Origin: CAJXMH01 sp964001305
GTDB taxonomy: Bacteria > Bacteroidota > Bacteroidia > Flavobacteriales_E > Vicingaceae
Direction of reading: 5' to 3'
Assembly (NCBI GenBank): GCA_964001305.1
Contig: CAXFAI010000029.1
Span: forward strand, 62,001 to 126,000
DNA: 64,000 nt
Part shown: one piece after another, positions 25,536-33,121 of the stretch
How the letters are laid out: the number at the start of each line of letters is the position of its first letter
Position numbering within the stretch: the stretch's first letter is position 1
Notes under the pieces: generated by a model
What the model was told of the DNA's origin: nothing
What the model saw: only the letters and a program-made list of their open reading frames with translations
Databases searched by the model: none
Translations under genes and position numbers: made by a program

Positions 25536-25558
25536 TTTTTTACCCATTTCGCAAAGTT

Positions 25559-25566
25559 CACCTTTG
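25559..25566 (+). promoter_or_regulatory. -7-like element (CACCTTTG) of the cco operon
   Basis: One mismatch from TAnnTTTG; 16 nt before the ccoS ATG and positioned for FNR class II activation from the box at 25524. Confidence 0.6.
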
Positions 25567-25582
25567 TTCAAAATAAATTACC

Positions 25583-25762
25583 ATGAGTGTACTAATTCTT
25601 CTCATACTAGCCAGTTTAGCAGTTGCCATCATCTTTTTGCTGGCATTTATTTGGTCAGTTAAAAACGGACAGTATGAAGATGACTACACGCCATCGGTGA
25701 GAATGCTTTTTGATAATAAGAAACACACAAACCTTAATCAGGATAAATCCACTAATCAATAA
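25583..25762 (+). CDS. ccoS: cbb3 oxidase maturation protein CcoS
   Basis: A 59-residue protein starting MSVLILLILASLAVAIIFLL, with one membrane helix (about residues 3-24) followed by WSVKNGQYEDDYTPSVRMLF. The short helix with the conserved GQYED/DD stretch is the CcoS/FixS signature. In Rhodobacter CcoS is needed to insert haem and copper cofactors into the oxidase. It is the first gene of the cco operon, 8 bp before ccoNO. Confidence 0.92.
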   Translation: MSVLILLILASLAVAIIFLLAFIWSVKNGQYEDDYTPSVRMLFDNKKHTNLNQDKSTNQ

Positions 25763-25770
25763 TTACGATC

Positions 25771-27921
25771 ATGCAAGTAGAAAAATTTAAGTATGACAAT
25801 AAGATTGTAAAGCTATTTGCTTACGCAACAGTCTTTTGGGGAGTAATTGGAATGTTGGTTGGCTTACTGGTAGCCTTTCAATTTATTTTTCCTTCCTTGA
25901 GTTTTAATCTAGAATACACCACTTTCGGTAGAGTTAGACCATTGCATACCAATGCAGTCATTTTTGCTTTTGTAGGAAATGGAATTTTTGCCGGAGTTTA
26001 TTATTCGCTTCAGCGATTGCTAAAAGCCAGAATGTACAGTGATCTATTAAGCAAAATCAACTTTTGGGGTTGGCAGTTAATTATTGTTTCGGCAGCCATA
26101 ACACTACCATTAGGCTATACAACATCAAAAGAGTACGCAGAACTAGAATGGCCCATAGATATTGCTATAGCCTTGATTTGGGTGGTATTTGGTTGGAATA
26201 TGTTTGCCACCATTCTAAAACGTAGAGAACGTCACTTGTACGTTGCCATTTGGTTCTACATTGCCACTTTTGTTACGGTTGCAGTTTTACATATTGTAAA
26301 CTCCTTTGAACTTCCGGTTACATTCATGAAAAGTTATTCTTGGTATGCTGGAGTTCAAGATGCCTTGGTTCAATGGTGGTACGGGCACAATGCTGTTGCC
26401 TTTTTCCTTACTACTCCATACTTGGGGTTGATGTACTACTTTGTACCAAAGGCTGCAAATCGTCCTGTTTTCTCTTATCGATTATCGATTATTCACTTCT
26501 GGGCATTAATCTTCTTATACATTTGGGCAGGACCTCATCACTTATTGTATACCGCCCTGCCTGATTGGGCTCAGTCTTTAGGAACAGTATTTTCTGTGAT
26601 GCTAATTGCTCCTTCTTGGGGTGGTATGATTAATGGACTTTTAACCCTAAGAGGTGCTTGGGATAAAGTTCGCGACAGCGCTGTATTGAAGTTTATGGTT
26701 GTTGCTATTACGGCTTATGGTATGTCAACCTTTGAAGGCCCCATGCTTTCGTTGAAAAACGTAAACGCCATTGCTCACTTTACCGATTGGATTGTGGCTC
26801 ACGTACATGTTGGAGCACTTGGTTGGAATGGATTTTTGACTTTTGGTATGCTGTATTACTTATGGCCAAAGCTTTTCCAAACTAAATTGTGGTCTGTTAA
26901 GTTGGCCAATTTCCACTTCTGGATTGGCACTTTAGGAATCTTATTTTATGCCATTCCGCTTTACTGGGCAGGTTTTACACAAAGTCAAATGTGGAATGAC
27001 TTTACCAATGAAGGTTTCTTAAAATACCCGAACTTCTTAGAAACGGTTACTAACATTATACCTATGTATGCTTACCGCGCAATTGGTGGTTTGCTATATT
27101 ATGTTGGGGTAATTGTAATGGTTGTAAACTTGGTTCAAACCGCTAAATCTGGGGTGTTCTTAGCAGAAGAGGAAGCAGAAGCAGCACCATTAAAGAAACT
27201 AAGTGCAAACTATAAAGATGAGCACTGGCACAGATGGTTTGAAAGAAAACCAACCCAAATGCTAATTGGATCTTTAGTCGTGATTTTAATTGGTGGAGTA
27301 ATTGAAATGGTGCCAACCTTCTTGGTAAAATCAAATGTACCAACCATAGCCAGTGTTAAGCCTTATACTCCTCTTGAGTTGATTGGTCGAGATATTTACA
27401 TTAAAGAAGGCTGTAACAACTGCCACAGTCAAATGATTCGCCCTTTCCGTTCTGAAACTGAGCGATATGGAGAATATTCTAAAGCTGGAGAGTTTGTTTA
27501 CGATCACCCATTTTTATGGGGTTCAAAGCGTACAGGACCAGACTTGGCAAGAGAAGGTTCTGCTAAGTTGAAAAAACCAAACTCTTGGCATTTCAAACAC
27601 ATGTATGACCCACGAAGTGTATCTCCAGGTTCTATCATGCCGCCATATCCTTGGTTGCTCGATAAAAGCTATGATACTACGGTAACAGCTGCTAAAATAA
27701 GAGCTATGATTACACTAGGAGTTCCTTACGAAGAGGATTACCCTGAAAAAGCAAATGCAGATGTTGAAAAACAAGCCAATGAAATTGTAGAAGAAATGCG
27801 AGGTACACTTGAAGAAGAAGGCTTTGAAGTTGCGGCAGACCGCGAAATTGTAGCTCTAATTGCTTATTTACAAAGACTAGGGGTAGATATTGAGAAGGGA
27901 AATCAAACTGCCGAAAACTAA
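25771..27921 (+). CDS. ccoNO: cbb3-type cytochrome c oxidase, fused CcoN-CcoO subunits
   Basis: 716 residues. The first about 470 form CcoN, the catalytic subunit with a dozen membrane helices: haem and copper ligands in RPLHTNAVIFAF, WWYGHNAVAFFL, WAGPHHLLYTALPDW and TDWIVAHVHVGALGWNG. After a linker (about 470-495) comes CcoO: one membrane anchor (LIGSLVVILIGGVIEMVP), the GRDIYIKEGCNNCHSQMIRP motif with haem c bound at C548/C551/H552, and a Met ligand region. In Proteobacteria these are two genes; the fusion is known in Bacteroidota. The complex reduces O2 to water with high affinity and pumps protons. Confidence 0.96.
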   Translation: MQVEKFKYDNKIVKLFAYATVFWGVIGMLVGLLVAFQFIFPSLSFNLEYTTFGRVRPLHTNAVIFAFVGNGIFAGVYYSLQRLLKARMYSDLLSKINFWGWQLIIVSAAITLPLGYTTSKEYAELEWPIDIAIALIWVVFGWNMFATILKRRERHLYVAIWFYIATFVTVAVLHIVNSFELPVTFMKSYSWYAGVQDALVQWWYGHNAVAFFLTTPYLGLMYYFVPKAANRPVFSYRLSIIHFWALIFLYIWAGPHHLLYTALPDWAQSLGTVFSVMLIAPSWGGMINGLLTLRGAWDKVRDSAVLKFMVVAITAYGMSTFEGPMLSLKNVNAIAHFTDWIVAHVHVGALGWNGFLTFGMLYYLWPKLFQTKLWSVKLANFHFWIGTLGILFYAIPLYWAGFTQSQMWNDFTNEGFLKYPNFLETVTNIIPMYAYRAIGGLLYYVGVIVMVVNLVQTAKSGVFLAEEEAEAAPLKKLSANYKDEHWHRWFERKPTQMLIGSLVVILIGGVIEMVPTFLVKSNVPTIASVKPYTPLELIGRDIYIKEGCNNCHSQMIRPFRSETERYGEYSKAGEFVYDHPFLWGSKRTGPDLAREGSAKLKKPNSWHFKHMYDPRSVSPGSIMPPYPWLLDKSYDTTVTAAKIRAMITLGVPYEEDYPEKANADVEKQANEIVEEMRGTLEEEGFEVAADREIVALIAYLQRLGVDIEKGNQTAEN

Positions 27922-27927
27922 TACGCT

Positions 27928-28125
27928 ATGTTAAAATTTATAAAACACAATATGGAAACGATTGGTGGGGTTGAAATTTTCCCACTCATTTCCTTCCTTA
28001 TCTTCTTTGTTTTCTTCATCGGCTTGTTTACTTGGGTCATGAAAATGAAAAAAACAGAGGTAAACATGCTTGCTCAATTACCATTTGAAGATAAAACTCA
28101 AGAAAACGAAACTACTAACATCTGA
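27928..28125 (+). CDS. ccoQ: cbb3 oxidase subunit CcoQ
   Basis: 65 residues, one membrane helix (IFPLISFLIFFVFFIGLFTWVM) followed by a short charged tail with MKMKKTEV and a PFED motif, as in FixQ/CcoQ. It stabilises the oxidase complex. Located 6 bp after ccoNO and 11 bp before ccoP. Confidence 0.88.
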   Translation: MLKFIKHNMETIGGVEIFPLISFLIFFVFFIGLFTWVMKMKKTEVNMLAQLPFEDKTQENETTNI

Positions 28126-28136
28126 ATACTACGGTT

Positions 28137-29279
28137 ATGAAAAGGAAAATATTAAGTTTAAGTCTGCTGCTAAGTGTTTTGGCACCTTTTGGAGCCATAG
28201 CAGGGGACAACAGTATAGCCCAAGCAAGTGGAATTTCTGACTTTGCACTTTTAAGTTTAATGCTTGGAATGGTTGTATTACTTCTCCTAATTATTCAAGC
28301 GCTTTCAAATGCAATTAAAAGCATTAGCAAAAGCCAAAAATTAGAAGAAAACATCAAGCCAAATACAACAGTAAAAGCTATTGCAACACTGGCACTACTA
28401 GGAACTAGTTTTAGTGCAAATGCCGCAAACGAAGCAGCTGCTTCTGCTCCTTTTGTATTTGACAATACCTTGTTTTGGATTCTAACAGGATTAATTGTCA
28501 CCTTGGCATTCGTTATTTTAATTCTATTCAGAGCACTTCAAACTTTAATCAAACTACAATTAGGGGTTGAAGAAGAAGTTGAAGAAAAGAAGGTTGACAT
28601 ATTTGAAAGCTTAAGCCTAACAGATAATGTTCCAATTGAAGAAGAAGATTCTGTTATGCTTGACCACGATTATGATGGTATTAAAGAGCTTGACAACAAC
28701 TTACCACCATGGTGGGTATATATGTTTTATGCTACAATCATATTCTCTGTTGTTTACATCGTTCGTTTCCACATTACAGGTAGCGGACAATTAAGTCATG
28801 AAGAATACATGGCTGAAATGGATGCTGCGGTAGCTGAAAAAGCTGAAATGATGGCGAATGCTACCGAAAGCATTACTGAGGACAATGTTGTCTTTTTAGT
28901 AGATGCTCCAACCATTGAAAAAGGGGCTGCTATTTTCCAAGGAAATTGTGCTACGTGCCACGGTCAATTAGGCGAAGGTGGCGCAGGACCAAACTTAACG
29001 GATGAGTATTGGATTCATGGTGGAAGCATTAACAGCATTTTTAAAACCATCAAGTATGGCGTTCCTGCTAAAGGCATGATTGCTTGGCAAAGCCAGTTTA
29101 GCCCAAAACAAATGCAACAAGTAGCTTCATACATCAAAACGCTAAAAGGAACAAATCCGCCTAACGGAAAAGCACCTCAAGGCGAAATATATGTGGAAGA
29201 AATTCCTGCAGCAGAAGGAGATACGCTTGTAAAAGAAGAAAATGACACCATGACGGTTGTTGTTGAAATGGATAAATAA
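28137..29279 (+). CDS. ccoP: cbb3 oxidase subunit CcoP (single haem c)
   Basis: 380 residues. The N-terminal third holds two similar hydrophobic blocks: signal-like segment, short linker, membrane helix and an AL..xIK ending, at about 1-62 and 80-140. A CcoP-type anchor follows (ELDNNLPPWWVYMFYATIIF). The cytochrome c domain has GNCATCHGQLGEGGAGPNLTD (C271, C274, H275) and a Met ligand near PAKGMIAWQ. Proteobacterial CcoP has two haem-binding motifs; only one is seen here. The protein carries electrons to CcoO/CcoN. Confidence 0.93.
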   Translation: MKRKILSLSLLLSVLAPFGAIAGDNSIAQASGISDFALLSLMLGMVVLLLLIIQALSNAIKSISKSQKLEENIKPNTTVKAIATLALLGTSFSANAANEAAASAPFVFDNTLFWILTGLIVTLAFVILILFRALQTLIKLQLGVEEEVEEKKVDIFESLSLTDNVPIEEEDSVMLDHDYDGIKELDNNLPPWWVYMFYATIIFSVVYIVRFHITGSGQLSHEEYMAEMDAAVAEKAEMMANATESITEDNVVFLVDAPTIEKGAAIFQGNCATCHGQLGEGGAGPNLTDEYWIHGGSINSIFKTIKYGVPAKGMIAWQSQFSPKQMQQVASYIKTLKGTNPPNGKAPQGEIYVEEIPAAEGDTLVKEENDTMTVVVEMDK

Positions 29280-29293
29280 AAGTAAAAGCCGCT

Positions 29294-30727
29294 ATGAAAG
29301 GGCAAGAGAAGGAAGAGTACATGGATCAAAGCTTTCGTGATTCTATTGGAACAATAGATGACGATGGTAAGCGAAAATGGATTTTTCCTAAAAAGCCGAA
29401 AGGAAATTACTACAATGCAAGAACATGGGTGAGTTTAGGTTTGCTTGCTGTCTTGTTTAGCGGACCTTTTCTAAGAATTGGCGGTCAACCTCTTTTAATG
29501 ATAAACATTCTAGAAAGAAAGTTTATCGTTTTTGGCCAAGTCTTTTGGCCACAAGACTTCTACATTTTTGTATTGGTCATGTTATCTGGTGTTCTTTTCA
29601 TTGTTTTGTTTACGGTTGTTTTTGGAAGACTTTTTTGCGGATGGGTTTGTCCCCAAACCATTTTTATGGAAATGGTTTTTCGAAAAATTGAATATTGGAT
29701 AGATGGAGACTTTAAGCATCAAAAACGATTAAAAGACGCTCCTTGGAATGCGGAAAAAATTAGAAAAAGAGTTTTAAAACACGGGATCTTTTTTGCCATT
29801 TCATTTCTCATCGCAAATACCTTCTTAGCATACATTATCGGTTCTGATGAACTCATAAAAACCATTACCGATAATCCTTTAAACCACATCACTGGACTAG
29901 TTTCTATTTTAATATTTACCGGTGTTTTTTATTGGGTGTTTAGCTGGTTTAGAGAGCAAGTTTGTTTGGTTGCTTGTCCTTACGGAAGACTACAAGGTGT
30001 AATGCTAGATAGAAATTCTATTGTAGTAGCTTATGATTACATTCGTGGTGAAGTAAGAGGACGATTTAAGAAAACGGAAGACAGAGCAGAAGCAGGTAAA
30101 GGAGATTGTATAGACTGTCATCAATGTGTGGATGTTTGTCCTACGGGAATTGACATTAGAAATGGAACTCAATTGGAATGTGTGAACTGCACAGCCTGTA
30201 TAGATGCCTGTGATCATATGATGGAAAGCGTTGGCTTACCCAAAGGTTTGATACGATACGATTCTGAAGAAGGCATTGTAAACAAAAGCAAAAAAATATT
30301 TAGTGTACGAACCATTGGCTATTCTATTGTTTTGGTCTTGCTTTTAGGCTTAGTTAGCTTCTTATTGGTAAACCGAACAGATGTTGACGCAACCATATTA
30401 AAAACTCCGGGTCAACAGTATCAAAAAAGAGAGAATAACCTAGTTAGTAATTTATACAACTACAAAATCATCAATAAAACATTTGATAGTATTCCAGGTG
30501 AAATAAAGCCCATCGGCATAGAGGGAGTAATAGAGTACATCGGAGGAAAGACCTTTGTCATTCCATCTGAATCTATTGCAGAAGGCTCATTCTTTTTAAT
30601 CGTTAACATGGAAGAGCTAAGTGAACGAAAGTCTATAATATATTTAGGAGTATATGATGAAAATGGAGAGTTGTTAGACAAAGTAAAAACCTCTTTCCTT
30701 GCACCTTTAAAACGAAAGAAAAAATGA
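29294..30727 (+). CDS. ccoG: cbb3 oxidase accessory protein CcoG (FixG), iron-sulfur membrane protein
   Basis: 477 residues. Membrane helices in the first half surround RLFCGWVCPQTIFMEMVF and the CLVACPYGRLQG motif (NapH-like). Two ferredoxin clusters follow: CIDCHQCVDVCPTG and CVNCTACIDACDHMM. A last helix (about 340-358) leads to a periplasmic Ig-like C-terminal domain. CcoG is thought to reduce copper for CuB assembly. Operon position between ccoP and ccoH is the standard one; it overlaps ccoH by 4 bp. Confidence 0.95.
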   Translation: MKGQEKEEYMDQSFRDSIGTIDDDGKRKWIFPKKPKGNYYNARTWVSLGLLAVLFSGPFLRIGGQPLLMINILERKFIVFGQVFWPQDFYIFVLVMLSGVLFIVLFTVVFGRLFCGWVCPQTIFMEMVFRKIEYWIDGDFKHQKRLKDAPWNAEKIRKRVLKHGIFFAISFLIANTFLAYIIGSDELIKTITDNPLNHITGLVSILIFTGVFYWVFSWFREQVCLVACPYGRLQGVMLDRNSIVVAYDYIRGEVRGRFKKTEDRAEAGKGDCIDCHQCVDVCPTGIDIRNGTQLECVNCTACIDACDHMMESVGLPKGLIRYDSEEGIVNKSKKIFSVRTIGYSIVLVLLLGLVSFLLVNRTDVDATILKTPGQQYQKRENNLVSNLYNYKIINKTFDSIPGEIKPIGIEGVIEYIGGKTFVIPSESIAEGSFFLIVNMEELSERKSIIYLGVYDENGELLDKVKTSFLAPLKRKKK

Positions 30728-31161
30728 AGCTGAATTGGGGAACAAAAATAGCATCAGTTTACATTGCGTTTGTAGCATTTATAATTGTAATGGTATACCT
30801 GAGCTTTGGCGAAAAATATGACTTAGTTACAGAAGACTATTATGCGCAAGAGTTAGCTTTTCAAGATAAAATTGATGCAAAAAACAGGTTAGAAAACCTG
30901 GAAGAAAACCTTCATACAAGTATTGAAAATGAGTATTTAAAAATTGACTTTCCTCATGCCGAAACAACTGAACTAAATGGAAATATACACTGCTTTAGAC
31001 CGTCAGATGAATCCAAAGACTTTGTTGTAAAACTTGAAAATGAAAAAAAAGTAAAAAGAATTCCTTTAAGTCAATTTAGTTCGGGAAAATACCTTTTAAA
31101 AATAAGTTGGGAAGCTGAGAACAAAAAGTTTTACGCTGAAAAAACTATTGTAATACCCTAA
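30724..31161 (+). CDS. ccoH: cbb3 oxidase assembly protein CcoH (FixH)
   Basis: 145 residues with one N-terminal membrane helix (IASVYIAFVAFIIVMVYLSF) and the EKYDLVTEDYYAQELAFQDKI segment that typifies FixH in this phylum. The periplasmic beta domain follows. It is needed for stable assembly of the oxidase. The ATG overlaps the ccoG stop (ATGA) and the next gene begins 3 bp downstream. Confidence 0.9.
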   Translation: MKLNWGTKIASVYIAFVAFIIVMVYLSFGEKYDLVTEDYYAQELAFQDKIDAKNRLENLEENLHTSIENEYLKIDFPHAETTELNGNIHCFRPSDESKDFVVKLENEKKVKRIPLSQFSSGKYLLKISWEAENKKFYAEKTIVIP

Positions 31162-31164
31162 AAT

Positions 31165-31860
31165 ATGGAGTTGTGGACCGCATTTTCAATTGGATTATTG
31201 GGTAGCCTACACTGTATTGGAATGTGTGGTCCAATTGCTTTTGCTTTACCGCTAAATCGACAAAATAATTTACAGGCGAGCCTTGGCGGCTTAACCTATA
31301 ATTTGGGTCGTTTACTCACTTACTTTCTATTGGGTAGTTTATTTGGGGTATTAGGTTTTGGTTTTGCTTTGGCTGGTATTCAGCAATGGATTTCAATAGT
31401 GGTTGGAGTATTTATGATTTCTACCGTTTTATATAGCTCAGTAAGTCATTCAAAATATTTAGATCTATCGTCATTTAATTTATGGATTGGAAGAGTGAAA
31501 GCAGAGCTAGGAAAACGCTTGGGACGTAAATCCTTTCAAAACTTATTTGCTATTGGCTTATTAAACGGATTATTACCTTGCGGATTGGTTTACTTAGCAT
31601 TAGCAGGCGCAACTGCTTCAAAAACAATTCTTGAAGGAGGGTTTTTTATGTTGTTTTTTGGACTAGGAACTCTTCCCGTTATGCTTTCTGTAGCGGTTTA
31701 CGGAAATCAACTAAAACTAAGTCTAATGAAAAAGGGACGTAAACTCATACCTGTGTTTGTTGTTGTCATCGGTAGTTTATTTATCCTTAGAGGCTTAAAC
31801 CTTGGTGTTCCTTATTTAAGTCCAAAATTAAACCCTCAAGAGGTGGAGTCTTGTCATTAA
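31165..31860 (+). CDS. TauE/SafE (UreH-like) membrane protein, putative metal transporter for oxidase assembly
   Basis: 231 residues with six or so membrane helices. The start IGLLGSLHCIGMCGPIAFALP contains the HCxxMCGP motif, a likely copper/nickel site, and the second half repeats a related LLNGLLPCGLVYLALAGA helix. The family is annotated as sulfite exporter TauE/SafE or UreH-like. Its steady place after ccoH in Bacteroidota and Epsilonproteobacteria suggests a role in supplying metal to the cbb3 oxidase; that role is inferred from context. Confidence 0.8.
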   Translation: MELWTAFSIGLLGSLHCIGMCGPIAFALPLNRQNNLQASLGGLTYNLGRLLTYFLLGSLFGVLGFGFALAGIQQWISIVVGVFMISTVLYSSVSHSKYLDLSSFNLWIGRVKAELGKRLGRKSFQNLFAIGLLNGLLPCGLVYLALAGATASKTILEGGFFMLFFGLGTLPVMLSVAVYGNQLKLSLMKKGRKLIPVFVVVIGSLFILRGLNLGVPYLSPKLNPQEVESCH

Positions 31861-31861
31861 A

Positions 31862-33121
31862 ATGAAGAAAGTTATGTATTGGAGAGCTTTAAATAGAGAA
31901 GAAATAAACAACACCATAAACCAAGCATTAGAGCAAAATGCAAGCTATGAAAAAGGTGATGTCATTGGCACCCCTGCAACTTATTTAGACAAAAATGAAT
32001 TTTATCCTGATGCAAGCTTCTTAAAGGATGCTCCATTTTTGAGAAGCTTAATTGCAAACCCAAACCACATTGGTTGCCACACTTTAGAAAAAGTGAGTTC
32101 TCCCATTTTTAAAGGTACTCAAGCCATTGAAAAAGAACTCATTGAAATTTGCTCAGAAGAAATATTTAAAGCACCCAAAAGCGCTATAGATGGGTACATA
32201 GCAACAGGAGGTACAGAAGCCAACATTGAGGCACTTTGGATTTATAGAAACTATTTTATTAGGGAATATGGTGCAAAAGCAGAGCAGGTAGGTGTTTTGT
32301 TTTCAGAAGACACTCACTATTCCATTACAAAAGGATGTAATCTGCTGCAAATAACACCTGTACTCCTCAATGTTGACAATAAAACAAGAGAGATTGAATT
32401 AGAAAACCTTGCAGAAAATATTGCCATAGCAATGGATAAAGGCATAAAATACTTTATCGTTGTCTTAAATGTTTCCACTACTATGTTTGGCTCTGTAGAT
32501 GACATTGATTCAGTTGTCAATATTCTTGATCGCGAAGAAATTGTATTTAAAGTACACCTTGATGCCGCTTTTGGTGGATTTATTTACCCTTTTACAAACA
32601 AAGACTCCAAACACAATTTTAAACACCCAAGAGTGAGTTCCATATCAATTGATGCCCACAAAATGCTTCAGACACCTTATGGAACGGGTATGTTTCTTAT
32701 TCGAAAAGGATATATGCAATATGTTACCAACAATTATGCGCAATATGTTCCTGGTTTGGATTACACTTTATGTGGAAGTAGAAGTGGTGCAAACGCAATC
32801 GTCATTTGGATGCTTCTAAAAGCTTATGGTTCTGAAGGGTGGACAAATAAAATGAATGAACTAAACAAGCGAACTGATTTCTTATGCAACAAACTAGATC
32901 AACTAGAAGTTGAATACTTTAGAAACCCATTCATCAACATTGTTGCTATTAAAGCCAACGAAATAAACACTGAATTAGCCAAGAAATATGAATTAGTTGC
33001 AGACACTTACGAACACACTCCATCTTGGTGGAAGATTGTTGTCATGGATCATGTAAGCTACCAAATTCTCGAAAACTTTATCGCTGAATTTGAATCTTAT
33101 AAACTTGCAAAAGCTATTTAA
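31862..33121 (+). CDS. Group II pyridoxal-phosphate-dependent decarboxylase
   Basis: 419 residues with the amino-acid decarboxylase fold: ATGGTEANIEALW (phosphate loop, about 114-126), H152 in DTHYSITKG (stacks on the cofactor ring), D234 in VHLDAAFGGF (pyridine nitrogen) and the Schiff-base lysine K267 in SIDAHKM. Substrate is uncertain: this branch includes glutamate, tyrosine, aspartate and histidine decarboxylases. The ATG is 1 bp after the previous stop codon; a second start at residue 5 (MYWRAL) is possible. It may be read through from the cco operon although no functional link is obvious. The 3' end overlaps the convergent OmpA gene by 4 bp. Confidence 0.85.
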   Translation: MKKVMYWRALNREEINNTINQALEQNASYEKGDVIGTPATYLDKNEFYPDASFLKDAPFLRSLIANPNHIGCHTLEKVSSPIFKGTQAIEKELIEICSEEIFKAPKSAIDGYIATGGTEANIEALWIYRNYFIREYGAKAEQVGVLFSEDTHYSITKGCNLLQITPVLLNVDNKTREIELENLAENIAIAMDKGIKYFIVVLNVSTTMFGSVDDIDSVVNILDREEIVFKVHLDAAFGGFIYPFTNKDSKHNFKHPRVSSISIDAHKMLQTPYGTGMFLIRKGYMQYVTNNYAQYVPGLDYTLCGSRSGANAIVIWMLLKAYGSEGWTNKMNELNKRTDFLCNKLDQLEVEYFRNPFINIVAIKANEINTELAKKYELVADTYEHTPSWWKIVVMDHVSYQILENFIAEFESYKLAKAI

